Of a stretch of 64,000 bases of DNA, positions 8,611 to 15,989 are shown piece after piece (position 1 is the first letter of the stretch; the number at the start of each line of letters is the position of its first letter). Below the pieces are notes generated by a model. The model was not told where the DNA came from. It saw only the letters and a list, made by a program, of their open reading frames with translations, and searched no databases. A program made the translations under genes and the position numbers. The DNA is from Bacteroidota bacterium. GTDB taxonomy: Bacteria; Bacteroidota; Bacteroidia; JAHEXY01. Location of the stretch: positions 62,001 to 126,000 of the forward strand of contig JAHEXY010000001.1 of the NCBI GenBank assembly GCA_023251875.1, in the 5' to 3' direction.

Positions 8611-9156
8611 TTATTTTAGTATAACTGCAGTTGCTCCAAAACCATAACGCGAAAGTGAAGCATCATAAAATTCATAGCCCATACCATTAAGAATGTTTCT
8701 AATTTCTTGTCGCAATATACCATTGCCAATACCATGAATAAAAATAATTTTTGAAAGCCTTTCTATAATTGCCTCATTCAAGCAACGGTGAAAATAAGAG
8801 ATTTGATAGTTTAAGATTTCTCCATTACTCATGCCTCTATGAGAATCAAAAAGAGATTCTGCATGTAAATCAACTTCTATAATACCATCTGAATTTCGAT
8901 GTTTATCTAATAAGGCGGAAGAAGAAGCTGTTTTTTTTATTTTTTGTGTAGAAAAATTTTCTTTGTTTTCTAGTACGGGAGAAGCTACTCGAATTTTACT
9001 AAAATCATTTATTTTTACTACTTCATTAATACCAATAGGTATCTCAATACCATCGTCAAGTAAAATAAGTAATTGCTTTTTATTTAAAATGGCAATTACA
9101 CTTCCTTTTGAAGCTTCGTTAATGAATGAAATACGATCCCCTATTTTAAATGACAT
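8611..9156 (-). CDS. Smr-domain protein (DUF2027-like N terminus)
   Basis: This 181-residue cytosolic protein has an N-terminal small beta domain (about residues 1-50, KIGDRISFINEASKGSVIAI) and a C-terminal Smr domain (about 95-181). The Smr domain carries VDLHAE, FIHGIGNGILRQEI and the terminal YGFGATAVIL, which match the nuclease-type Smr motifs HGxG and GxGAT. Smr domains bind or cut nucleic acids and occur in MutS2. This solo form with a DUF2027-like leader is common in Bacteroidota, and its exact target is not known. It stands 11 bases downstream of the PKD/type B protein gene, so co-transcription is possible. Confidence 0.85.
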   Translation of the reverse strand: MSFKIGDRISFINEASKGSVIAILNKKQLLILLDDGIEIPIGINEVVKINDFSKIRVASPVLENKENFSTQKIKKTASSSALLDKHRNSDGIIEVDLHAESLFDSHRGMSNGEILNYQISYFHRCLNEAIIERLSKIIFIHGIGNGILRQEIRNILNGMGYEFYDASLSRYGFGATAVILK

Positions 9157-9167
9157 CTGAATATTTT

Positions 9168-10964
9168 TTATCGAACAAGCATTACAAATCCCTCTACATT
9201 GTAAGTAACATTATCAGTACCTAATGCTTTTAAAATATAATAATAAGTTCCTTCAGGAACATCTATTCCGTTATTATTTTTTCCATCCCATCCTTGCTTT
9301 AAATAAGTTGTTTCATACAGTAAAGTTCCCCATCGGTTATATATTTTAAGATCAAATCCTAATTCAGATATTCTTTCATAAGTAGGCAATAAAACATCAT
9401 TAAAATTATCTCCATTAGGTGTAAAAATAGTAGGCATTGATAGTACAGAGGGGCATTCATAATCAATATCAAAATATTGAAAGGTACTGCATCCGTTTGA
9501 ATCGGTAACGCTTACACTATAGTTTCCTGGAGCTAATCCGGAAACAGAAGTGGTGGTTTGAAAAGGAAAAGTAAACCAAAAATAAGAATACGGAGGTGTG
9601 CCACTAATGGGATTAATAGAAGCAGTACCATTAGAATCACAAATAGCATTTGTTTTTGTTGTATCAAATACCAAATCGTAAAAAGTACTATCAACAGCAA
9701 TATTTAAGGTATTGTCACATCCATTTGAATCTGTTGCAGTAACAGTATAAATGCCCGATGAAAGTTTGGTAATATTAGAATCTGTTTGAATAGGATTGGT
9801 GGACCATATATACGAATAAGGAGGAGTACCTCCGCTTGGTGTAACAACAATACTTCCTTTAGAAGTACAAACCACATTCATTTTAGTACTAGATACGGGT
9901 AAAGTTTTTTTGATTTCGATGCTTGTTGAAAAAGTATCACCAGGAAGCTCAATGCAAAAAGCTTGTGTATTGGCACAAATAAGAGTAATGGTATAGGTTC
10001 CTATGCTATCATAAATATGTGTTGGATTTTGTTGGGTAGAAGTATCCCCATCTCCAAAATTCCAATTCCATGAATTAATATTTCCTTGAGATGAATCAAT
10101 AAAATCAACAGTAATGGGCACTGTACATGTTGGAATCACAGATGTGGAAAAAGCAACTTTAATACTATCAACAAATGGAAAGGCGGCCATATCAGATCCC
10201 ATACCACCTATTTCAACATCGTCATTGGGTGTTCCGGGAGAAAAAGAAAAAATACTATCGGTAGTAAACGTAGTTAAATCAAATTTACTAAGCGTTGTGC
10301 CGGCAACACTATTATTCATGCCATACAAATTACCATCTTTTCCAATTGTTGTTCCTCCATAATGGCCTTTTATTTTAAAACCGGGAGTATAATTTGCTAC
10401 TATAACACCTGATGTATCAACCTTTATTATTTGAGATTCATTTCCTAAATAAAGATGGCAATCATACATATTATAGGAAATATCTTGGTAATTGCTAAAA
10501 GATCCGGTATAAGGCCCAAGCACAACACTCATGTTTGAAATAGCATAAGCCTGTAGCTCATCATTAATAATACACCAATACCGACCTTTGTTATCAAAAC
10601 AACCAACAATACTAGTCCCACTTAAATTGCCAATAAAGGCAGAATTACAGGTGAAATTAGTTTTATATAAAGAACTTGTTCCATTATCTGTTTGCAGATA
10701 ATACAAATATCCATCAACAGGATTTGCAGCCAAACCGTTGTGTTGAATAGAAGTAGAAATATTTAAGAGACAAACTTGAGAAACAATTGGAATACCAGTA
10801 TAATTATCAATATATGAAAGGTAAGATGAGCCGCCTATTATTCCGTCTACATCCTGAAAAAAATACAATTTTCCGTCATAAGGAAACTGCGCATACAGAT
10901 TTGAAAAAATAAGTAGAAAGAAAAGCAAAAATGAAAATTCAATATCTATTTTCTTTGTACTCAT
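9168..10964 (-). CDS. Secreted PKD-domain protein with T9SS type B (gliding-motility-like) C-terminal domain
   Basis: This 598-residue secreted protein has a signal peptide, then a ~230-residue region with repeated Tyr/Gly-rich strands resembling a beta-propeller (PVDGYLYYL, GKDGNLYGM). One PKD domain follows near 285-335 (WNWNFGDGDTSTQQNPTHIY), then two SprB-like repeats (SGGTPPYSYIWS and SGTPPYSYFWF). The C-terminal domain starts at MPTIFTPNGDNFNDVL and ends FVMLVR, with IYNRWGTLLYE and GWDGKNNNG, the signature of T9SS type B cargo. It is likely displayed on the cell surface, and adhesion or structure is the usual guess for this architecture. No enzymatic domain is visible. Confidence 0.85.
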   Translation of the reverse strand: MSTKKIDIEFSFLLFFLLIFSNLYAQFPYDGKLYFFQDVDGIIGGSSYLSYIDNYTGIPIVSQVCLLNISTSIQHNGLAANPVDGYLYYLQTDNGTSSLYKTNFTCNSAFIGNLSGTSIVGCFDNKGRYWCIINDELQAYAISNMSVVLGPYTGSFSNYQDISYNMYDCHLYLGNESQIIKVDTSGVIVANYTPGFKIKGHYGGTTIGKDGNLYGMNNSVAGTTLSKFDLTTFTTDSIFSFSPGTPNDDVEIGGMGSDMAAFPFVDSIKVAFSTSVIPTCTVPITVDFIDSSQGNINSWNWNFGDGDTSTQQNPTHIYDSIGTYTITLICANTQAFCIELPGDTFSTSIEIKKTLPVSSTKMNVVCTSKGSIVVTPSGGTPPYSYIWSTNPIQTDSNITKLSSGIYTVTATDSNGCDNTLNIAVDSTFYDLVFDTTKTNAICDSNGTASINPISGTPPYSYFWFTFPFQTTTSVSGLAPGNYSVSVTDSNGCSTFQYFDIDYECPSVLSMPTIFTPNGDNFNDVLLPTYERISELGFDLKIYNRWGTLLYETTYLKQGWDGKNNNGIDVPEGTYYYILKALGTDNVTYNVEGFVMLVR

Positions 10965-10973
10965 TCAAGATTT

Positions 10974-12116
10974 TTAAAAGTATAAAGGATGGAATATAAA
11001 TTTATCTTTTTTATTCCATTCAAGAGCAGAAAATGGAATTTTATATAAGCTCACTGTTTTTAATACTGCATTTAGCCATTTATATCGCGTATGAATTTTA
11101 TTTAATTCCAAATCTAGCGACAAATAATATTGAGGATAACGATCGAAATGAGGTAATGGATTTCCCTTATATTCAGTAGCATTTTCATTTGCTCCTATCA
11201 TTCCTTCTGCTCCATAGCCAATAGAAACACATAACCATTTGGGAATTTTACTTTCTTTTTTCAAGAACGAGCCAATACTTATCGAAAACCAACCACTTTG
11301 GCCGTTATAGTCTTTAAAAAAAGCTTCAGGCCAGCTTGAGCCTAATAAATCAGGACGGTATTGCTGAAATTGCGTATGATGAAAAGAGTATTTAAAATTG
11401 ATTCTTTGTTCTTTCCACAAAGCATTTTGTGCCACCCAAAATAAAGAACCGGAAGCATCTGCAATAATATCTCCCGGAGAAAAGCCCCATTGAGCAGAAT
11501 AGCCATCTAATATTTCAACAGCCCATAAATAAGCTTGCCCAACACCAATGCCTGCCCATATTGCTTGCTTTTTTTTTAGACCCGTCCATTTCATTAAGTC
11601 AATACTTTTGCCGGTGAAATAATAAACGGTTCCGGCATGACCCAATTTATCAATCAATAACCATTCTTTATTGTCGTTAAAAAAATGAAAAGATGATTTA
11701 GGATAATTTTTATACCAAAGTTCATTAAAGCCAATAAAAGAAGAAGTTAAAATGGTGCATTCAGAAATCATTACGGCATCAAAGCGTTTTTTATTAAAGG
11801 TGGGAGAGGGTTCGTAGAATTTTAGTTGGGTTGAATCTTGTTGCTGACCGAAACAGAGAACAGAGAACAGAGAACAGAGAACAATGTAGATTAAAAATTG
11901 AAAAATTGAAAAATTGAAAAATTGAAGACGTTGGTTGTGGTAACTGAGCTTGTCGAAGTTGCCGAAGCCAAAAATTGTAAAATTAAAAGATTGGAAAGAT
12001 TGATTAGAACGAAACTTTAAACCTTGAACTTTAAACTTGAAACTTTTTTTATGCATTCGTTCTAAAAGATAGAATTGGTAACAAATATTCAAGAACTTTC
12101 TGCACCGCATCTTCAA
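10974..12116 (-). CDS. DUF2279-like membrane/periplasmic protein with repeat-built N terminus
   Basis: The conserved part (about residues 105-380) has DKLGHAGTVYYFTG, GVGQAYLWAVEILDGYSAQW and FSPGDIIADASGS, the features of DUF2279 (YfiM-like) proteins of unknown function. The start is uncertain. The frame is open up to 12116, which overlaps cysC by 68 bases, and another ATG is at 12056. The first ~90 residues are translated from low-complexity DNA: an AACTTT-type repeat, a TTCGACAAGCTCAG repeat, an 8-bp tandem repeat and a 7-bp tandem repeat. The hydrophobic signal-like segment FLIYIVLCSLFSVLCFG is itself encoded by the 7-bp repeat. No Met lies between that segment and the conserved domain. 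Either a non-ATG start is used or the signal peptide really grew out of repeats. Confidence 0.65.
   Translation of the reverse strand: MKMRCRKFLNICYQFYLLERMHKKSFKFKVQGLKFRSNQSFQSFNFTIFGFGNFDKLSYHNQRLQFFNFSIFQFLIYIVLCSLFSVLCFGQQQDSTQLKFYEPSPTFNKKRFDAVMISECTILTSSFIGFNELWYKNYPKSSFHFFNDNKEWLLIDKLGHAGTVYYFTGKSIDLMKWTGLKKKQAIWAGIGVGQAYLWAVEILDGYSAQWGFSPGDIIADASGSLFWVAQNALWKEQRINFKYSFHHTQFQQYRPDLLGSSWPEAFFKDYNGQSGWFSISIGSFLKKESKIPKWLCVSIGYGAEGMIGANENATEYKGNPLPHFDRYPQYYLSLDLELNKIHTRYKWLNAVLKTVSLYKIPFSALEWNKKDKFIFHPLYF
11852..11879. repeat. 7-bp tandem repeat, 4 copies (AACAGAG)
   Basis: Four perfect copies of AACAGAG, followed by a near copy AACAATG. It lies in the N-terminal coding region of the DUF2279-like gene and encodes the hydrophobic core of its apparent signal peptide. 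A change of one copy would shift the frame. Confidence 0.9.
11893..11924. repeat. 8-bp tandem repeat, 4 copies (AAAAATTG)
   Basis: Four perfect copies of AAAAATTG, 13 bases from the 7-bp array. It is translated in the same gene as alternating Phe/Asn/Ser/Ile. The unit is not a multiple of three, so copy-number change would alter the reading frame upstream of the conserved domain. Confidence 0.9.
11938..11964. repeat. TTCGACAAGCTCAG-type short repeat
   Basis: The plus strand reads CTGAGCTTGTCGAAG, reverse complement CTTCGACAAGCTCAG. It is a relative of the CTTGTCCTGAGC...TCGAAGG element found in the loop of the palindrome after yebC. Here it lies inside the uncertain N-terminal part of the DUF2279-like gene. 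Confidence 0.5.
12012..12047. repeat. AACTTT-rich spacer repeat, copy 1
   Basis: The stretch contains ACCTTGAACTTTAAACTTG and is a diverged copy of the CCTTGAACTTTCAAACTTT sequence found directly before yebC (13866-13896) and fbp (38501-38529). Here it lies between cysC and the conserved part of the DUF2279-like gene. Confidence 0.6.
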
Positions 12117-12666
12117 TACTCATTTCATTAGTCTTTATCTCTAAATCAGGATGAGTAGGGGCTTCAAATGGAGCATCAATACCCGTAAAGTTTTTAATTT
12201 CTCCCTTACGGGCCTTTTTGTATAAGCCCTTTACATCACGTTCTTCACACACACTTAAAGGCGTATTCACATATATTTCTAAGAAATCATCTTCACCAAT
12301 AATATGCTTTGCTTTTTCTCGCATGTGTACTTCCGGGCTTACAAAACAATTGATTACAATTATTCCACAATTCACAAATAGTTTTGATACTTCAGCAATT
12401 CTTCTAATATTTTCTTCTCTGTCTTCAGATGAAAACGTTAATCCACGATTAATGCCATCACGTACATTGTCTCCATCCAATACTTGAGTTACGAACCCCT
12501 TTTTGTATAGTTCCTTTTCAACTCCTTTAGCAATGGTTGTTTTACCAGAACCCGAAAGTCCGCACATCCAAATTACTTTTGCGTGTTGTTTTAACAATTG
12601 CTCTTTTTCGCCTCTGCTTAGCAGTTGGTCGTAGGTGGTAAAGATATTATCTACAGTTTTGCTCAT
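12049..12666 (-). CDS. cysC: Adenylylsulfate kinase (APS kinase)
   Basis: CysC phosphorylates adenosine 5'-phosphosulfate to PAPS, the activated sulfate used in assimilation and sulfation. The 205-residue product has a Walker A motif GLSGSGKT (about 36-43), then LDGDNVRDGINRGLTFS and REENIRR, which bind APS, and a C-terminal IDAPFEAP typical of stand-alone bacterial CysC. No sulfate adenylyltransferase genes (cysD, cysN) are next to it in the window. Its stop overlaps the uncertain 5' region of the downstream DUF2279-like gene. Confidence 0.95.
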   Translation of the reverse strand: MSKTVDNIFTTYDQLLSRGEKEQLLKQHAKVIWMCGLSGSGKTTIAKGVEKELYKKGFVTQVLDGDNVRDGINRGLTFSSEDREENIRRIAEVSKLFVNCGIIVINCFVSPEVHMREKAKHIIGEDDFLEIYVNTPLSVCEERDVKGLYKKARKGEIKNFTGIDAPFEAPTHPDLEIKTNEMSIEDAVQKVLEYLLPILSFRTNA

Positions 12667-12677
12667 AATGGCTACAA

Positions 12678-12710
12678 TTTACGAGAAAATGAGGGAAATT
12701 TGTACCTTTG
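12678..12710 (+). promoter_or_regulatory. Candidate housekeeping promoter of deoC
   Basis: TTTA (12678-12681), 21 bases, then TACCTTTG (12703-12710) match the Bacteroidota TTTG ... TAnnTTTG promoter form with one mismatch in the distal box. It is the only such box between cysC (minus) and deoC (plus), about 110 bases before the deoC start. Confidence 0.5.
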
Positions 12711-12721
12711 TGCTAAATAAT

Positions 12722-12820
12722 TAGCCTTGGCTGATTAGCTAATGAGATGATTAGCTGATTAGCTAATATGATGTTGATTTTTCTTCATCAGCTAATTATC
12801 ACATCAGCTAATTAGCTAAT
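12722..12820. repeat. GCTGATTAGCTAAT repeat cluster with inverted copies
   Basis: The gap before deoC is filled with copies of GCTGATTAGCTAAT or AGCTAAT. Two direct copies on the left (around 12730-12767) face inverted forms CATCAGCTAATTA and CATCAGCTAATTAGCTAAT on the right (around 12786-12820). The transcript could fold into a long hairpin that ends only 2 bases before the deoC start codon. Confidence 0.8.
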
Positions 12821-12822
12821 TT

Positions 12823-13728
12823 ATGACAACAACATTACCCGATTTATCAAAATCCCCCAGCATCGATCAAGTAGGTGTTGAAGAACGTTGCGCTCGTTTT
12901 GCTAGCAGAAGCCTTAAAAAAGAAGCAAAAGTAGAAGGCCTCAAATTGGCCATGAGCATGATTGATTTAACTACGCTTGAAGGAAAAGACACTGAAGGCA
13001 AAGTAACGCAAATGTGTTATAAGGCCATGCACCTGCATGATGCCTATCCAGGTCTGCCCACAGTAGCAGCTGTATGTGTATATCCTAATCATGTGCGTAC
13101 AGCCAAACAAGCTCTAAAAGGAAGTAAAATAAATGTGGCTTCTGTTTCAACTGCTTTCCCTAGTGGTAATGCACCCATGAATGTAAAAATTGATGATACT
13201 AAATTTGCCGTTGCAGAAGGAGCCGATGAAATTGATATGGTTATTTCTCGTGGTCAATTTTTAAAAGGAGAATACAATTTTGTATTTGATGAAATTGCTG
13301 CCATTAAAGAAGCATGTGGCAAAGCACATTTAAAAGTAATTCTTGAAACAGGAGAACTAAGTACACTCGATAATGTTCGCAAAGCAAGTGATATTGCCAT
13401 GTATGCCGGAGCAGATTTTATTAAAACCTCTACCGGAAAAGTGGTGCCTGCTGCAACTATGCCTGTAACATTGGTAATGCTTGAAGCCATTCGTGACTAT
13501 TATTATGCTACCGGCAAAATGATAGGCATGAAACCTGCCGGTGGAATTGCCACTTCAAAACTGGCATTGCATTATTTAGTGATGTTAAAAGAAACTCTTG
13601 GCGCAGCCTGGATGACACCTGAATGGTATCGTTTTGGAGCCAGCAAACTAGCCAATGATATTTTAATGCAATTGATGAAGGAAAAAACAGGAGTGTATCA
13701 GTCGTTAGATTATTTTTCGCAAGACTAA
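12823..13728 (+). CDS. deoC: Deoxyribose-phosphate aldolase
   Basis: DeoC splits 2-deoxyribose 5-phosphate into glyceraldehyde 3-phosphate and acetaldehyde in deoxynucleoside breakdown. The 301-residue product carries DEIDMVI, KVILETGEL and ADFIKTSTGK, where Lys201 would form the Schiff base, and PAGGIA near the phosphate site. It is about 40 residues longer than the E. coli enzyme, with an N-terminal extension seen in many Bacteroidota. An aldehyde dehydrogenase and an aldehyde-dehydrogenase-like protein lie downstream on the same strand and could consume the acetaldehyde, although repeats and toxin-antitoxin genes now separate them. Confidence 0.95.
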   Translation: MTTTLPDLSKSPSIDQVGVEERCARFASRSLKKEAKVEGLKLAMSMIDLTTLEGKDTEGKVTQMCYKAMHLHDAYPGLPTVAAVCVYPNHVRTAKQALKGSKINVASVSTAFPSGNAPMNVKIDDTKFAVAEGADEIDMVISRGQFLKGEYNFVFDEIAAIKEACGKAHLKVILETGELSTLDNVRKASDIAMYAGADFIKTSTGKVVPAATMPVTLVMLEAIRDYYYATGKMIGMKPAGGIATSKLALHYLVMLKETLGAAWMTPEWYRFGASKLANDILMQLMKEKTGVYQSLDYFSQD

Positions 13729-13730
13729 CA

Positions 13731-13760
13731 CCTCTCCCTAGCCCTCTCCGAAGGAGAGGG
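13731..13760. repeat. GC-rich palindromic repeat, intergenic copy 1
   Basis: A tail CCTCTCCCTA is followed by CCCTCTCC-GAA-GGAGAGGG (8-bp perfect stem, 13742-13760), directly after the deoC stop. It is a member of the family that also occurs inside mfd, mqnD, a glycosyltransferase and a metallo-hydrolase gene. It may also act as a transcript-end hairpin, though no T-run follows. Confidence 0.85.
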
Positions 13761-13865
13761 AACTGGCATTTTATAGATTGTAAGTAGATAATTAGAAAGC
13801 AAACAAATTAAAACCATAACGAACAACCTTAAAACATTAAAACTTTTAACTAATAACAAACTTTT

Positions 13866-13896
13866 AACCTTTGAACTTTCAAACTTTAAACTAAAA
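13866..13896. repeat. AACTTT-rich spacer repeat, copy 2 (before yebC)
   Basis: Contains TTGAACTTTCAAACTTTAAA and ends 5 bases before the start of yebC. A nearly identical copy ends 2 bases before fbp at 38531. The preceding ~60 bases (from about 13808) are built of looser AAAACTTTTAAC variants. Confidence 0.75.
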
Positions 13897-13901
13897 AAAG
13901 A

Positions 13902-14609
13902 ATGGGACGCGCATTTGAATACCGAAAAGAAAGAATGTTTAAACGCTGGGGCAATATGTCTCGCACGTTTTCAAAAATAGGCAAAGAAATAGCAATGGCT
14001 GTTAAAGCAGGAGGGCCCAACCCCGATGTAAATGCAAAATTGAGAGCTTGCATACAAAATGCCAAGGCATCACAAATGCCCAAAGAAAATGTTGAACGAG
14101 CCATAAAAAAAGCCAGTGAAAAAGACCAAGCCGATTACAAAGAAATGGCTTACGAAGGATATGCTCCACATGGAGTAGCTTTAATTATTGAAGCCGCTAC
14201 AGATAATACGACAAGAACAGTTGCCAACGTACGTTCTATTTTTAATAAATATGGAGGTAGTTTGGGCACATCAGGTTCTGTTGATTTTATGTTTGATCGT
14301 AAATCATTTTTTAAAATAGCCAACACAAACGTAAATGTTGAAGAATTAGAATTAGAAGCCATTGATTTTGGAGGAGACGAAATTTTTGTTGAAGGAGAAG
14401 AAGTTGTCATCTATGGAGGGTTTCAAGATTATGGAACGCTTCAAAAATTTTTAGAAGGCAAACATTACGAAATAAAAAGCTCTGGCTTTGAAAGAATACC
14501 TACAACTACAGTTGAAGTATCTCCCGAAGCAGAAGCTGTAGTAAATAAATTAATAGAAAAGCTTGAAGAGGATGATGACATACAGAATGTGTATCATAAT
14601 ATGAAGTAG
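13902..14609 (+). CDS. yebC: YebC/PmpR family protein
   Basis: YebC-family proteins bind DNA or the ribosome; recent family knowledge links them to relief of ribosome stalling, and older work to transcription control. The 235-residue product has the typical start MGRAFEYRKERMFKRWG, then FSKIGKEIAMAVKAGGPNP, and MPKENVERAIKKA and YEGYAPHGVALIIE in the central domain. The full length is normal for the family. It is placed between deoC and a decayed gene, and its start codon directly follows an AACTTT-type repeat. Confidence 0.93.
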   Translation: MGRAFEYRKERMFKRWGNMSRTFSKIGKEIAMAVKAGGPNPDVNAKLRACIQNAKASQMPKENVERAIKKASEKDQADYKEMAYEGYAPHGVALIIEAATDNTTRTVANVRSIFNKYGGSLGTSGSVDFMFDRKSFFKIANTNVNVEELELEAIDFGGDEIFVEGEEVVIYGGFQDYGTLQKFLEGKHYEIKSSGFERIPTTTVEVSPEAEAVVNKLIEKLEEDDDIQNVYHNMK

Positions 14610-14612
14610 AGA

Positions 14613-14670
14613 GCCCATCCCGGCCTTCCCAAAACTTGTCCTGAGCGAGGTCGAAGGAGGGAAGGGGCAG
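14613..14670. repeat. Nested palindromic repeat after yebC
   Basis: The outer element is GCCCATCCCGGCCTTCCC ... GGGAAGGGG, matching the mqnD-type copy of the palindromic family (stem CCTTCCC 14624-14630, GGGAAGG 14659-14665). Its loop holds a second repeat, ACTTGTCCTGAGCGAGG followed by TCGAAGG (14634-14657), related to the sequence at 11938-11964. It looks as if one repeat landed in the loop of another. Confidence 0.75.
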
Positions 14671-14691
14671 GAAGTGCAAAGTCGAAAATTG

Positions 14692-15333
14692 ATGACATCT
14701 AACGAACTAAAATTTATTCTCGAAGAAGGCGAAGGCTACAAACTCGAATTTAAAGAGTCGCTTGATAAAAGCCTTGCCCGTGAACTAGTCGCATTTGCCA
14801 ATGCTTCTGGTGGGAGATTGTTTTTAGGTGTTACTGATGATGGAAAAGCCAAAGGGAAAAAAGTTGTTCGTAGAAATCCTTTAATTGCATCTTTGCTTTA
14901 CAGAGCCGGCTATGTAGAAAATTTAGGAACCGGAATATTAAAAATCAGAAATCTTTTAAAAGAAGGAAAAAACAAAACAGCCGAATTTGAAGCTACAACG
15001 GGCTTTTTTACTATTATTTTTAAACGTAAAAAAATGAATGTTGAGGGAATAAGTGGCGGATTAAATGAGGGGATAAATTCTAAAGATGGCGGATTAAATG
15101 GCGGATTAAACTTACCTTCTGAAATACAAGTCTCTAAAGAAGTAAAGCAACGTTTAGCTAGAATTATTAAACTAATTAAAGAAACTGAAGGCATTCAATT
15201 AAACGAAATAACAACTAAACTTAATATTGCTACACGAACCATTGAGCGCGATCTTGGCTTTTTACGTAAACATTAAATAATTGAACGTGTAGGTGCTAAA
15301 AAAACGGGTGGGTATAAAGTATTAAAAAAATAA
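14692..15333 (+). pseudogene. Decayed AlbA_2 / RecG-like ATP-binding regulator (internal deletion plus in-frame stop)
   Basis: Intact members of this family (~450-500 residues) have an N-terminal AlbA_2 (Schlafen-like) domain, a long middle, a C-terminal ATPase-like segment and a winged helix. Here the N terminus is intact (YKLEFKES, AFANASGGRLFLGVTDDGK). It then jumps at about base 14855 directly to the late motif RRNPLIASLLYRAGYVENLGTG, so roughly 200-300 residues are missing. The winged-helix end is cut by TAA at 15274-15276. In the same frame the sequence continues IIERVGAKKTGGYKVLKK and stops at 15331-15333, which is the expected end of the family. A GTG at 14674 is a possible earlier start but lies in repeat DNA. 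Both lesions together argue for a pseudogene, though a 194-residue product could still be made. Confidence 0.8.
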
Positions 15334-15341
15334 AAAAATTT

Positions 15342-15514
15342 AGAGCCTGTTTAAAATTTATTTGAAAAAATGATTATATCCTTTTTTTAGGGCTAAAGCC
15401 CGTATCTTTGATTGATTTTTAACCCCAGACTTAAGTCTGGGGTTGTAAAATGAGATGTAAAAAGGGGCTTTAGCCATGACAGTAAAATAAAACTATAAAA
15501 TTTAAACAGGCTCT
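15342..15514. mobile_element. 173-bp MITE-like element with nested inverted repeats
   Basis: Perfect 14-bp terminal inverted repeats AGAGCCTGTTTAAA (15342-15355) and TTTAAACAGGCTCT (15501-15514) enclose a second inverted pair, GGCTAAAGCCC (15391-15401) and GGGCTTTAGCC (15465-15475). Between them is a central 24-bp palindrome with arms AACCCCAGACTT and AAGTCTGGGGTT (15421-15444). There is no coding capacity. A hairpin with a related centre (AACCCCAGC/GCTGGGGTT) occurs at 59211-59233. It sits between the decayed AlbA_2 gene and a toxin-antitoxin module. Confidence 0.75.
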
Positions 15515-15518
15515 TAAT

Positions 15519-15725
15519 ATGCAAGCACAAAATAAAACGCCATTATCAAATATTCAAGTTGAATTGTTAAAATTATATTCAACTGATTTATCAGAAACTG
15601 ATTTAAGTGAATTGAAAGAACAATTAGCACAATTTTATGCTAAAAAAGCTATTTATTCAGCTAATGAGAAATGGAAAGAAAAAGGACTTAGTGATAATGA
15701 TATGGATAATTGGTTAAACAAATAG
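15519..15725 (+). CDS. Small antitoxin-like protein, 68 aa
   Basis: A short, soluble, helix-rich acidic protein (MQAQNKTPLSNIQVELLKLY..., ending MDNWLNK). Proteins of this size and pattern (a Q-x-E-L-L-K-L-Y start, a central helix with KKA, and a terminal WL) often precede PIN-domain toxins. Here a DUF2281-like antitoxin and a PIN protein follow within 30 bases. It could be an orphan antitoxin whose own toxin was lost, or part of a three-gene module. The gene starts 5 bases after the end of the 173-bp repeat element, so its promoter may lie inside that element. Confidence 0.6.
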   Translation: MQAQNKTPLSNIQVELLKLYSTDLSETDLSELKEQLAQFYAKKAIYSANEKWKEKGLSDNDMDNWLNK

Positions 15726-15752
15726 TGAAAATCAGAACAAAAATATTATTGT

Positions 15753-15989
15753 ATGAATACAGCTAAATATGAAAAATTAATACTTACAGAAACCAAAGGC
15801 CTTTCTGAAGATGCCTTAGAAGAAGTTCTTAATTTCATTCAATTCTTAAAACAAAAAGTTAATAAAATTAAGTCTGACCGTTATGAAAGAACAGTTTCAA
15901 AAAGTCTTAATAAACTTACTAAATCTGAGATGAGCCATGTTGAAGAAGAATTTGTAAACTATAAAAAACTTTATCCACGTGAAAAGTAA
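15753..15989 (+). CDS. DUF2281-like antitoxin
   Basis: A 78-residue charged helical protein with the motif LSEDALEEVLNFIQFLKQK near residues 17-35, which matches the DUF2281/VapB-like helix found in antitoxins of PIN-domain toxins. The C-terminal half is rich in Lys and Glu, as expected for a toxin-neutralising tail. It overlaps the downstream PIN gene by 11 bases, the usual sign of translational coupling in toxin-antitoxin operons. DNA binding and autoregulation are likely by analogy but not shown by the sequence. Confidence 0.75.
   Translation: MNTAKYEKLILTETKGLSEDALEEVLNFIQFLKQKVNKIKSDRYERTVSKSLNKLTKSEMSHVEEEFVNYKKLYPREK

Noticed and set aside
12722-12820. Possible CRISPR array because of regularly recurring AGCTAAT words
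   Set aside because: Units are too short, spacing is irregular, copies are inverted and there are no spacers or cas genes.
14150-14410. Antisense frame inside yebC and similar antisense frames in deoC, mfd, S41 and radC genes
   Set aside because: They overlap strongly conserved proteins and show only compositional bias.
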